The notes: generated by a model from the letters alone, not told the origin. A stretch of 16,259 bases of DNA from Campylobacterales bacterium (GCA_027065635.1 JAMONQ010000043.1:1-16259); one strand, 5' to 3'; shown: positions 7,455-15,235, counted from the first letter of the stretch. Numbers and translations are program-made.

Positions 7455-7904
7455 TCAGATTCTGATTTTGGAAGCGTGAAAGAGTGTCGGGTTTTCATCC
7501 TTCTTGGATTCGTGTAACGCTATTATAAGACGCGCGATAATATCTTCAGGCGAAATTTTGTCTTCACCGATCTCCATAATGGCGGCTGCGACGCTCCCCT
7601 CATCCACCTCCTTGGCAAAGAGACGCAGAATCTTTTTGAAGGTCTTTTCACCCTTTGAAAGGGGCGTGTTGTGGTAGATTACGAAGAACAGATCCTGGTC
7701 GAGAGCCATGACCATGTCCGTCTTTCGTACATTCTTTTCAAGCGTAAGAAGCATACGGAGCGGGGCTTGTACCAAAACGGCGCTCGAGTGCAGACCGTAC
7801 CTTTTGAAATCATATTGTGCCATATCGATGTAGTTTCTAATCAGCGGCTCTACATGGTTCAGCATAATTCTAAGGCGCGGATTCTTGCGTATGATCTCAT
7901 TCAT
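7455..7904 (-). CDS. Small protein with degenerate GGDEF-like domain
   Basis: A 149-residue cytoplasmic protein. Its second half follows the GGDEF fold: VRKTDMVMALDQDLFFVIYHNTP aligns with the region around the active site (here in pieces: KTDMV, then ALDQDLFF where RxGGDEF is expected), KTFKKILRLF with the next helix, and SPEDIIARLIIALHESKKDEN with the closing helix that usually reads ADxALYxAK. The GG and catalytic acidic residues are missing, so no cyclase activity is expected; it may bind a nucleotide or a partner, or be structural. The first 40 residues (IRKNPRLRIMLNHVEPLIRNYIDMA, residues 5-29, mostly helix) are unassigned. The gene ends exactly where the CBS gene ends on the other strand. 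The start at 7904 lacks a ribosome binding site. Confidence 0.6.
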   Translation of the reverse strand: MNEIIRKNPRLRIMLNHVEPLIRNYIDMAQYDFKRYGLHSSAVLVQAPLRMLLTLEKNVRKTDMVMALDQDLFFVIYHNTPLSKGEKTFKKILRLFAKEVDEGSVAAAIMEIGEDKISPEDIIARLIIALHESKKDENPTLFHASKIRI

Positions 7905-7910
7905 AGCGTT

Positions 7911-7916
7911 ATTGTA
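7911..7916 (-). promoter_or_regulatory. -10-like TACAAT six bases before the ATG of the degenerate GGDEF gene
   Basis: On the minus strand TACAAT ends six bases before ATG 7904, so transcription would start at the start codon. An alternative -10, TATAAA at 7933-7928, would give a short leader with a 7-codon frame from 7924 whose TGA overlaps the gene start (ATGA). Confidence 0.35.
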
Positions 7917-7972
7917 CCATTCATTGATTTATAGCTGATAGAATATATCGTCATTTGTTGCCAAAACTGTTA

Positions 7973-7981
7973 TGCTATAAT
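7973..7981 (+). promoter_or_regulatory. Extended -10 (TGCTATAAT) for the HAD gene
   Basis: TGn followed by a perfect TATAAT, 28 bases before the chosen ATG at 8010. No -35 is needed for this promoter class. It probably drives the HAD gene and possibly the asparaginase and addB genes beyond. Confidence 0.6.
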
Positions 7982-8009
7982 AATTTATTATGGCTATATG
8001 GAGGGAGAG

Positions 8010-8765
8010 ATGGACGGTATAAAGGGGATTTTGCTCGATATAGCGGGAGTACTCTACGAGGGAGACAGAGCGGTTGTCGGTGCTGTTGATGCACTCAGGG
8101 AACTCTCCGCCGGATACCCTTTGCGTCTGCTTACCAACACTACGAGGCAAAAGAGCGATTCGATCTTGAGCAGAATGAAAGATATGGGGTTCGAAGTCGA
8201 GAAAGAGTCCGTTTTTACCGCTCTGGATGCGACGGCGAGACTTCTTGAAGAGGAGGGTGCAAAGGGGTACTTTCTTCTGTACGAGCCGGTTGCGGATATG
8301 TTCGAGCCATACCGGGGCGACAGGCCCGACTATGTAGTTGTGGGTGACGCCTATACAGATTTCACATACGAAAAACTGAATGAGGCCTTTCGTCATCTCG
8401 TAGACGGCGCGCGGCTACTGGCCATTGCGAAAAACCGCTACTTCAAGGATGATGACGGTCGTCTAAGCCTCGATGCGGGCGGTTTCGTGGCGCTACTCGA
8501 GTTCGCCTCCGCAAAAGAGGCGCAGACAGTCGGCAAGCCGAGCGAGCGTTTTTTCCGTCTCGCAGCCGCATCCATGAAACTCGAGCCTGAAGAGGTGCTG
8601 ATGGTGGGAGATGATATCGAAAGCGATATTGAAGGTGCGCAAAGAGCCGGCATGAAGGCGTGTCTGGTCAAGACCGGCAAGTTTCGTCCGGCAGATTTAA
8701 ACGGTTCGATCAGCCCCGACTATATCGTCGAGTCGATAGCCGATCTGCCGGCACTGCTTTCGTAG
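8010..8765 (+). CDS. HAD-superfamily hydrolase, LHPP-like (subfamily IIA)
   Basis: A 251-residue HAD phosphatase. Motif I is LLDIAGVLYEG with nucleophile Asp10; the second acidic residue of DxD is Ala12. Motif II is LLTNTT, motif III is the Lys of VGKPSERFF, and motif IV is GDDIESDIEGA. The cap between motifs II and III fits subfamily IIA. Animal LHPP, a phosphohistidine/phospholysine phosphatase, likewise lacks the second Asp (DISG), so this is the best-matching family; its substrate in bacteria is not known to me. The start at 8010 is preferred over ATG 7998 because GAGGG at 8000-8004 lies at ribosome-binding distance and the protein then begins MDGIKGILLD like its relatives. The single-domain asparaginase gene follows 62 bases downstream. 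Confidence 0.85.
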   Translation: MDGIKGILLDIAGVLYEGDRAVVGAVDALRELSAGYPLRLLTNTTRQKSDSILSRMKDMGFEVEKESVFTALDATARLLEEEGAKGYFLLYEPVADMFEPYRGDRPDYVVVGDAYTDFTYEKLNEAFRHLVDGARLLAIAKNRYFKDDDGRLSLDAGGFVALLEFASAKEAQTVGKPSERFFRLAAASMKLEPEEVLMVGDDIESDIEGAQRAGMKACLVKTGKFRPADLNGSISPDYIVESIADLPALLS

Positions 8766-8787
8766 AACAGTGGCTGTCAGCTTTGGG

Positions 8788-8793
8788 TATAAT
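8788..8793 (+). promoter_or_regulatory. -10 box (TATAAT) upstream of the asparaginase gene
   Basis: A perfect TATAAT in the 62-base gap after the HAD gene, giving a leader of about 28 bases to the TTG at 8828. It suggests the asparaginase and addB genes have their own promoter. Confidence 0.5.
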
Positions 8794-8827
8794 CGTTTTG
8801 TTTTATATTTTACGGAGGCTTGTAGAG

Positions 8828-9328
8828 TTGTTGAGAGTAATAAATACAGGAGGCACATTCAACAAGATATACGACCCTGTAAAAGGGGAGTTGGTCGTGC
8901 CGCCTCACAGCAAGGCGGTCGAGTCGGCTCTATATTCGTTGAAGCATGGATGCAAGGTAACGGTGCAGGGGCTTTTGTACAAGGATAGTCTGGATATGGA
9001 TGACTCAGATCGAAAAAAGCTTTGTGATGCGGTTTTTGGCAGTTGTGAAGATATGATCGTAGTAGTTCATGGAACCGATACGATGCATAAGAGTGCCTCC
9101 GTGATAGACAGAAGTGCCGGCGGTTTTCATGAAAAGAGGGTGGTTCTTACAGGAGCGATGGTCCCTTTCTCGATAGATCCGGTTGAAGCGACGGCGAATC
9201 TGGCTTCCGCGATAACGGCGGTGAGGTATCTGGCCCCCGGTGTCTATATCGCGATGCACGGTTATGTACTTTTGTATGAAAATATTGTAAAAAACCGCGA
9301 ACGCGGAGTTTTCGAGCGGGTAGAGTGA
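8828..9328 (+). CDS. Single-domain asparaginase-like protein (N-terminal domain only)
   Basis: A 166-residue protein matching only the N-terminal, catalytic-residue-bearing domain of L-asparaginases, which are normally about 330 residues. Motifs: VINTGGTF with the nucleophilic Thr near the N-terminus, VVVHGTDTM with the second Thr-Asp pair, and a Lys before VVLTGAMVPF followed by PVEATANLASAI. The C-terminal domain that completes the active site across subunits in classical enzymes is missing, so activity and substrate are uncertain. The frame is open upstream to 8660 inside the HAD gene, but similarity starts at LRVINTGG; TTG 8828 with ACGGAGG at 8812-8818 is the best start (TTG 8831 is possible). 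The stop overlaps the addB start by one base (TGATG). A CCGCG/CGCGG hairpin at 9295-9306 precedes that overlap. Confidence 0.82.
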   Translation: MLRVINTGGTFNKIYDPVKGELVVPPHSKAVESALYSLKHGCKVTVQGLLYKDSLDMDDSDRKKLCDAVFGSCEDMIVVVHGTDTMHKSASVIDRSAGGFHEKRVVLTGAMVPFSIDPVEATANLASAITAVRYLAPGVYIAMHGYVLLYENIVKNRERGVFERVE

Positions 9329-11601
9329 TGGAGTGTATAGTCTTTTCTACATCGAGGCAGATTCGCGACTTTGTTGCCCAAAAAGAGGATACTCTCCTTC
9401 CAAAACTATATACTATGGAAGAGTTCGTGCGGCGCGCTGTAGTAGTGGAGGGAAGGGCGTTCGTGGATGACGATAGCAGAGTGCTGTATCTGTACAGGGC
9501 TATCGGGGATCTGGATATCGCACCGTTGGGATTTGAAAAGGAGTTTTTGAGCTTTCTTGAAAACAGCCCTTTCCTTTTCGCTTTTTTGGAAGAGGTGTTT
9601 GCGGAGCAGGTGAAGATCGGAGACTTGCGCTTTGCCGACACTTATGCCGACTTCGAAGATCATCTGAGCTTGCTGGAGAAGATATATGAAAACTACGCCA
9701 AAGAGCTTGAAAAAGATGGACTCGTAGATCGTATAACGATCTCTGAGTACAGGCTCAACGACAATTTTCTAAAAGAGTTTTCCCGTATAGATATCTATGT
9801 GGACGGCTATCTAAGCCGATTCGAAACCGGGTTGCTGGACCGGATAGAGAGACCTTTGTATATCCATTTTGCGGCTACACCTTTTAACAAAAAGCTGATA
9901 GAGAGGCTGGGTGCGAAAGAGGATGTCGCTACCGGTTACAGATATGTTTATGACTGGAATCGTAAAGATTTTGAATCGCTAAAGCCCATGAAGCGCTTCG
10001 ATCCGGAAAGTATAGAAGCGGCCGCTTTCAGCGAGAGAATAGATCAGGTTGCGTTTGTTCTCAAGAGTGTAGAGAGATTCGTGGAGGATGGGGCGGATCC
10101 CGGCAGGATAGCCGTCATAGTGCCGGACGAGTCTTTCGCGGAGTATCTCAAACTCTTCGATGAAGCCGGAAATTTCAACTATGCGATGGGAACCCCATTC
10201 ACTCATAGCGGATACTACAGAAGGCTTGCCGATCTGTATGACGCTTTGAGCGGAAGAAGCGAAATAGCGAAAGAGAAGGCTGATCGAAGCGGTCTTGCGA
10301 AGCGGTTTGCGCAGGTGAAGGATTTTGACTCTTTTATCGATTTTCTGGACGGACTTGAGGTCTCACTGCGAGAACATGAAACGATCGACGAGACGAAGTA
10401 TCTTTTCGGAAGGCTCGCTCCTCTTTTAAACAGTGAGCCGCCGTTGAGTCTTCTCGATCTTTGGCTAAGAAGGATAGGCTCTCTCAAGCTCGATGACGTC
10501 GGCGGCGGGAAAATAACGGTTATGGGAGTTCTCGAGAGCAGGGGTAAAAGCTTCGACGGTACGGTTATCGTGGACTTCAACGAAGATACAGTACCAAAAA
10601 CCGGCGAGAATGATCTCTTTTTGAACTCCTCTATAAGAGCTCACGCCGGAATGCCTACCAGACGCGACAAGGAGAATCTGCAGAAAAACTACTACTATCT
10701 TCTTATGCTCGAGAGCGAAAGGGTCGCTCTTTGTTACACCGAAAACGAAGAGTCCATGCCAAGCCGCTTTTTGAAAGAGCTGGGCATCGGGGAGGCTTCG
10801 GCAGCGGACTCTTTGTACAGACCCGTCATCGCACCGCAGACACGGGAGCCGAAACACTACTCTGGAGTGATAGAGGGTCCCAGTCCCTTTTTGCGAGAGA
10901 GGAGAGTGACTCCTACAAGGCTCAAGGATTTTCTCGTCTGCGCAAGGCGTTTTTACTACAGGTACGTTCTGAATATTTCAGACGATACCCCTGGTGAAGA
11001 GAATATCGGTACACTTATCCACTCTTCCCTGGAGGCGGCCGCCGGTATGAAAGAGCGGTTTATATCTTTGGATGACTATTTTGGATTCGTCATGGATCAT
11101 CTCTACAAAAACGCCTCGAGCACCATGCAGCGGCTGGAGCTGTCCATTTCGTGGCAGATGCGTCTTGAAAGATTTTGCGAAAGCGACTTCGACACGTTGA
11201 AATCGGCGACTCAACCGGTTGTAGAGGATTGGTGCAGTGTCGAATTTGAAGGTTTTACAATAAGCTCCAAAATAGACAGAGTAGACGTTTTGGAGTCGAA
11301 AGTGCGTCTAATCGACTATAAAACCTCAAAAAATCTGAAAGAACTCCTTGAAGACGAGAACGATTTTCAGCTCCTTTTTTACCGTTTGTGGGCCGAGTCT
11401 GTATATCCGGATAAAGAGATAGAGACGATATACTGGGATCTATATGACTCGAAAGAGATACCGGTAGATACGTCAAACAAAGATGAAAGGCTCGAAGAGC
11501 TGCTTCGTTCCTTGATACATACCGGGATTCAGAGATTCGATATGACCGATGACGAGTCCGCATGCAGCTACTGTGACTACAAGATTGCTTGCGGCAGATG
11601 A
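9328..11601 (+). CDS. addB: AddB-type helicase-nuclease subunit (PD-(D/E)XK nuclease, Fe-S cysteines)
   Basis: A 757-residue protein of the size usual for Campylobacterota AddB. The N-terminal two thirds resemble a helicase fold but the opening MECIVFSTSRQ lacks a Walker A GxGKT, so it should not hydrolyse ATP itself. The C-terminal nuclease domain (about 525-757) has TPTRLKDFLVCARRFYYRY, GTLIHSS with His565, KIDRVD with Asp650, and LIDYKTSK with Asp663 and Lys665. Cys538, Cys746, Cys749 and Cys755 (C...CX2CX5C) match the Fe-S staple of AddB nucleases. With AddA it would resect double-strand breaks for RecA. The ATG at 9328 overlaps the asparaginase stop; a GTG one codon earlier is the only rival. 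The partner gene is not next to it but about 3.7 kb downstream. Confidence 0.88.
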   Translation: MECIVFSTSRQIRDFVAQKEDTLLPKLYTMEEFVRRAVVVEGRAFVDDDSRVLYLYRAIGDLDIAPLGFEKEFLSFLENSPFLFAFLEEVFAEQVKIGDLRFADTYADFEDHLSLLEKIYENYAKELEKDGLVDRITISEYRLNDNFLKEFSRIDIYVDGYLSRFETGLLDRIERPLYIHFAATPFNKKLIERLGAKEDVATGYRYVYDWNRKDFESLKPMKRFDPESIEAAAFSERIDQVAFVLKSVERFVEDGADPGRIAVIVPDESFAEYLKLFDEAGNFNYAMGTPFTHSGYYRRLADLYDALSGRSEIAKEKADRSGLAKRFAQVKDFDSFIDFLDGLEVSLREHETIDETKYLFGRLAPLLNSEPPLSLLDLWLRRIGSLKLDDVGGGKITVMGVLESRGKSFDGTVIVDFNEDTVPKTGENDLFLNSSIRAHAGMPTRRDKENLQKNYYYLLMLESERVALCYTENEESMPSRFLKELGIGEASAADSLYRPVIAPQTREPKHYSGVIEGPSPFLRERRVTPTRLKDFLVCARRFYYRYVLNISDDTPGEENIGTLIHSSLEAAAGMKERFISLDDYFGFVMDHLYKNASSTMQRLELSISWQMRLERFCESDFDTLKSATQPVVEDWCSVEFEGFTISSKIDRVDVLESKVRLIDYKTSKNLKELLEDENDFQLLFYRLWAESVYPDKEIETIYWDLYDSKEIPVDTSNKDERLEELLRSLIHTGIQRFDMTDDESACSYCDYKIACGR

Positions 11602-11639
11602 AAAAGGCCGGAAAAAGTGTTAAAAAATTACTAAAAAAA

Positions 11640-11676
11640 ACGATATCGTCTATATAGCTGTGTGGAATTTCTACAC
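11640..11676 (+). promoter_or_regulatory. Cluster of three palindromes upstream of the PilZ gene
   Basis: Within 37 bases lie a perfect palindrome ACGATATCGT (11640-11649), directly followed by a perfect CTATATAG (11650-11657), and then a 17-base near-palindrome GTGTGGAATTTCTACAC (11660-11676, one G/T mismatch pair). The last could also fold as a 7-bp RNA hairpin with an ATT loop; no T-run follows, so it is not a typical terminator. GGCCGG (11607-11612) and CCGGCC (11676-11681) flank the group. A regulator-binding region for the downstream gene is the likeliest reading. Confidence 0.4.
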
Positions 11677-11708
11677 CGGCCGTAAAAAATGACTCCTGGA
11701 ATCTGCCG

Positions 11709-13577
11709 ATGAATAACAAAGAACGGTTTTTGAAACGTTTCAGACTCTTTCGTACCCTTGTCGTAGCGTCGAAGAGGCCTGAAGTTTTCGAGTTCTCTTT
11801 ACCGTACGAAAAAGAGTGTCGCTTCACTCTTTGCGAAGAGCTGGAGAGTATCGATATGAAACACTCTCCACAACTGCTTGTGTACTTCATGGACGATGAT
11901 TTGCGTTTGTCCGAAGAGTGTATGCAGAGACTGAAAGATCTGCCATACTGGCAACTGCTTATTTTCGCTAAAAAGATAAAAGATCCTTCGGTCATGGAGT
12001 TTGCCCTTGAACACAGAGCGTTCGGTCTATATAGTCTACCGGCCTCTGAAAAAGAGTTCACCTCGGCACTATCGTCAGTCGTTCCCGCCATCATAGAGAG
12101 ACTGCAGGAGAGTTCCCGTCTGGCGCAGCTTCAGAAGATAACGGAGATGGGACCCGCAAAACTGCTCTTTGGAAGCGGCGGCCAGATCGTCTACCTAAAC
12201 ATGCGTGCAAAAAAACTTTTCGGTATCGACAACATGAAAGATGCCGGTGATGAGGTATCAAAGCTTCTGGAGCCGTTGAGAGAGGGTGGCGAGGGGACTC
12301 TCTTTCTCGAGACGGAGTATAAAGACAAACGCCTGATGATATGCAAAGATGAAGAGAGTGCGTCCAAAGAGAGTCTGTACACCATACTGGAGCTCGGCTC
12401 TGTAGCCGGAGGCGGATTCGCCTCGTATGTGACCCGTATAGAGTTTCTTGACCGTTTGAAAGACAAGATGGCCCAAAGAATAGACTATGACGAGCCGCTT
12501 TCGCTTGTAATGTTGCGTATGGGGAACTTCACACAGGTGGCGGAAGGGTTTGACTGGATGACTCTTCACGAGATACAAAAAGAGCTCGACAAGATTTTGG
12601 TGAAATCATTTGAAGGTTTTGAGAGTTACGCTCTTTGGAAGCCGGATATGGCGCTTTTGCTTTTCGAGAATATTCATACCGACAAGATAAAAGATAGTAT
12701 CTCCTCTTTCATTTCGCAGATTCAGCTGCACAGATTTGCGCACGATATAGTGCCCGCGATAGATTGTACGCTGATAGAGATAGGAAGCGGTGATCTGAAT
12801 GCGACGATCAACCTGATCGAAAAAGAGTATATGGGCTCGTTAAGTGTCGCGGATACAAAAGAGTTTTCCGTATATCAGTTATCGAGCAGTTCGGACGCCG
12901 CTAACGAGCCTGATATGCTTCACAGACTGCTTACCGGTATAATGACCGCTCAACACCCTCTCAAACTTCTAAACATCTACAAAGGTCTTCCCATCAGTAC
13001 CCAAAGCAAAATATTGAAGATGGAGGAGGATAAAATCATAGTTACGGCGGAAAAGATTCAGAAGTTTGTGATGGAAATGGAAAAAGAGGTGGTTTTGCAG
13101 TCGGCACACCTGCCGGGCGATATTCACGCGGAGGTGCATTTCATAGATTCCGGCAGGCCGCTGGCCATTCTCAAAAACCTCGAAATGATGAAAACTTCGA
13201 TAAACAACCGCAAGCATACCCGCGTCACAGTCACATCCAGACTGCCAATAACTCTGAAGATAGACAAAAGCCACTACACAGGCTACGTACACGATATCTC
13301 CATCAATTCGATAGCTATCCTTTTCAATAGCGACAAGTTCGAAGAGAATGTGCTAAAAGGGAGCAGAGCCGAAGTCTCTTTCAAACTTCCCTGGCAGAAC
13401 GATGAGGGGTTTGTAAATATCACTCTACAGGCGAGTGTACTTTTCAACCGAAATGAAAAGGAGTTTCACAAAGTTGTAGTACTTCTCGAACCTGACGATA
13501 CCGGCGAAAGCTATATCTTCGACTATATCTACAAACGCCAAAAAGAGCTCATAAGAGAGATCAAGTCCCGCCTATGA
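11709..13577 (+). CDS. Multidomain c-di-GMP receptor: pseudo-receiver, PAS, dead GGDEF, PilZ
   Basis: A 622-residue cytoplasmic protein without membrane segments. Domains as I read them: a receiver-like fold (about 13-130) whose phospho-acceptor position in QLLVYFMDD appears to be Tyr or Phe, so not phosphorylated; a PAS-like segment (about 140-230, KITEMGPAKLLFGSGGQIVYLN); a degenerate GGDEF fold (about 240-380) with ALWKPDMALLLF where RxGGDEF is expected; a YcgR-N-like beta segment (about 405-495); and a C-terminal PilZ domain (about 500-622) with RKHTR at 501-505 and DISINS at 529-534. PilZ consensus is RxxxR and (D/N)xSxxG, so only the final Gly differs (Ser534); binding of c-di-GMP is likely. 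It probably couples c-di-GMP to motility, adhesion or another output not evident here. No strong ribosome binding site precedes the ATG. The end overlaps the oleate hydratase gene by six bases. Confidence 0.8.
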   Translation: MNNKERFLKRFRLFRTLVVASKRPEVFEFSLPYEKECRFTLCEELESIDMKHSPQLLVYFMDDDLRLSEECMQRLKDLPYWQLLIFAKKIKDPSVMEFALEHRAFGLYSLPASEKEFTSALSSVVPAIIERLQESSRLAQLQKITEMGPAKLLFGSGGQIVYLNMRAKKLFGIDNMKDAGDEVSKLLEPLREGGEGTLFLETEYKDKRLMICKDEESASKESLYTILELGSVAGGGFASYVTRIEFLDRLKDKMAQRIDYDEPLSLVMLRMGNFTQVAEGFDWMTLHEIQKELDKILVKSFEGFESYALWKPDMALLLFENIHTDKIKDSISSFISQIQLHRFAHDIVPAIDCTLIEIGSGDLNATINLIEKEYMGSLSVADTKEFSVYQLSSSSDAANEPDMLHRLLTGIMTAQHPLKLLNIYKGLPISTQSKILKMEEDKIIVTAEKIQKFVMEMEKEVVLQSAHLPGDIHAEVHFIDSGRPLAILKNLEMMKTSINNRKHTRVTVTSRLPITLKIDKSHYTGYVHDISINSIAILFNSDKFEENVLKGSRAEVSFKLPWQNDEGFVNITLQASVLFNRNEKEFHKVVVLLEPDDTGESYIFDYIYKRQKELIREIKSRL

Positions 13578-15167
13578 GCTGATGGCGGCCGCCGCTTTGA
13601 TGAGATTTAGCGGATTGTGGGCGCCAATATATACCGGTATAGGCTCTTTACCGCAATCGAATAGTCCGTATACAGCTTCCTGGGCGCTTCTTACCGAATA
13701 CTCGACCGTAAAGACACAATCGTCATCGATTTCTGTAAACTGCCCCAAAAAGGCGAAGTTTGTAGAGCCTTTCGGAATGACATCGGGTCTGTCTCCCGGT
13801 TTTCTGGGCATAAATAGAGAGTCTATGAACGGCATGGAGACCGGTATGGCGTTTACAACCCCGCCTCTTTGCATCACAGGCTCCATAAGGTCTATAATTT
13901 TCAGGTGATACCACAGCTCTTCGAGTATCTCCTCTCCTGTGCATTCGCTCATCGGCTTTTTGACGTGGTTGCCGATGCGGTCGGGATAGAGGGCATATCC
14001 CCAGAAGATTTTGATATCTTTCGGCTGGTCGGGGAAGTGTGGCTGACGTGCTATGACTATGGACATGAGCCAGTTCGAGTCCGTCATGGTGACCAGCCCT
14101 CCGGTTCCGTCCACATTGCCGGTAAAATCCTCCATATAGTCGTGGAATGTGCTATCTTTCATGGTTACCGTAAAGGAGTACCACTTCTGAAGATCGATAT
14201 TGTCGCAAAAAACTCCCGGATTCCCGAACGATGGATCTTTTTCGGCCACCCTTTTCCAAAGCTGCCACGCACCGGAAGAGTCTACACCTTTCAAAACGGG
14301 AGGACGATGCAGATCTCCGGCATCTGTGCTGTCGGTTATGGATCCGTTTGTGAAAAATAGAAAATCCCCCTTTTCAAGAACAACGATCTCTCTCTTTTCA
14401 TTCCTTACCAGATGGAGTGCGGTCGCGCTTTTATACTCTTTGAAGAGGTCGAAATCTATATCGGTGACATATGTTTCAAATTCGAATCTGACACCTTTGT
14501 CCTCGAGGTAGTTTTGAAGCGGCAAAACAACGGAGTGGTACTGGTTGTATTTTGTACGCAGGATTCCGCCTATATATTTCAACCCAGGCATCAGATGCAT
14601 GAAGCGTCTCATATAGCGCCTCATCTCGGCCAAAGAGCTCCATCTTTGGAAAGCGAACATGGATGTAAATATAAGCCAGAAGTTGGTGGAGAAGAATCCG
14701 AGGGTAAACCACTCTTCGATCCGTTTGCCGGCCAGAAGCGCCTCCGGTGTAAAGAGAAGCTCCATCATTAAAAACTGATCTTTCTCTCCTATGCCGTAAG
14801 AGGAGAGGTCCACCTTTTTTCCATCTTTGAGGAGTCTCGCTTGCGCATGTGAAACGAACCTCTCGTTAAACTCCATACTCTCTTCGGTAACGCTTTTGTC
14901 AGGATCGTCGTAGGAGGGAATGTTGGAGAGCAGATCCCAGTAGCACCGATACTCCTTTTCATGCATTCTCCCGCCTCTTATGAGGTATCCGTTTTCTGGA
15001 TCTCCGGAGCCGTCGAGCGCTCCGCCGGCAACACCGGACTGTTCAAAAATCGTGATCCGCTCCGGATTTACCTGCGCATCCTTTATGAGGTAGTACGCAC
15101 TTGCCAATGCGGCTATGCCGCTTCCAACAAGATAGACTCTCGTATTTTCATCGGCTTTTGTTTTCAT
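13572..15167 (-). CDS. ohyA: Oleate hydratase (myosin-cross-reactive antigen family)
   Basis: A 531-residue FAD-dependent hydratase that adds water to cis-9 double bonds of unsaturated fatty acids, giving 10-hydroxy acids. It has the Rossmann motif VYLVGSGIAALASAYYL near the N-terminus, the FAD-contact Glu in TIFEQ, RGGRM at 64-68 followed by CYWDLLSNIPS, the helical YNQYHSVVLPLQNYL segment, and the C-terminal FLGQFTEIDDDCVFTVEYSVRSAQEAVYG typical of the family (shown here as FLGQF, then VFTVEYSVRSA). The start at 15167 has AGGAG five bases upstream; the frame runs 20 codons further to 15227 but those residues show no homology. Canonical enzymes have RGGRE with a catalytic Glu; here Met68 stands there, as I recall for the Rhodococcus-type subgroup. 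No secretion signal. Role: detoxifying or remodelling host- or membrane-derived fatty acids (inference). Confidence 0.9.
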   Translation of the reverse strand: MKTKADENTRVYLVGSGIAALASAYYLIKDAQVNPERITIFEQSGVAGGALDGSGDPENGYLIRGGRMHEKEYRCYWDLLSNIPSYDDPDKSVTEESMEFNERFVSHAQARLLKDGKKVDLSSYGIGEKDQFLMMELLFTPEALLAGKRIEEWFTLGFFSTNFWLIFTSMFAFQRWSSLAEMRRYMRRFMHLMPGLKYIGGILRTKYNQYHSVVLPLQNYLEDKGVRFEFETYVTDIDFDLFKEYKSATALHLVRNEKREIVVLEKGDFLFFTNGSITDSTDAGDLHRPPVLKGVDSSGAWQLWKRVAEKDPSFGNPGVFCDNIDLQKWYSFTVTMKDSTFHDYMEDFTGNVDGTGGLVTMTDSNWLMSIVIARQPHFPDQPKDIKIFWGYALYPDRIGNHVKKPMSECTGEEILEELWYHLKIIDLMEPVMQRGGVVNAIPVSMPFIDSLFMPRKPGDRPDVIPKGSTNFAFLGQFTEIDDDCVFTVEYSVRSAQEAVYGLFDCGKEPIPVYIGAHNPLNLIKAAAAISS

Positions 15168-15229
15168 GATTTCTCCTTCTGCCCGTTGGATGGGGCCTGG
15201 CGGGCGCAATGCGCAACGACTATCCATAC

Positions 15230-15235
15230 ATTATA
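15230..15235 (-). promoter_or_regulatory. -10 box (TATAAT) for oleate hydratase
   Basis: TATAAT on the minus strand, 62 bases before the ATG at 15167, giving a leader of about 56 bases. The leader contains a small GCGC-AAT-GCGC inverted repeat near 15206-15216. Confidence 0.5.

Noticed and set aside
8660..8827. Extended N-terminus of the asparaginase-like gene overlapping the HAD gene
   Set aside because: The extension is in a shadow frame of the HAD gene; asparaginase similarity and a ribosome binding site begin at 8812-8828.
15168..15227. N-terminal extension of oleate hydratase by 20 codons
   Set aside because: The extension lacks family similarity and the ATG at 15167 has a strong AGGAG at proper distance; the predicted transcript start near 15223 would also exclude the upstream ATG.
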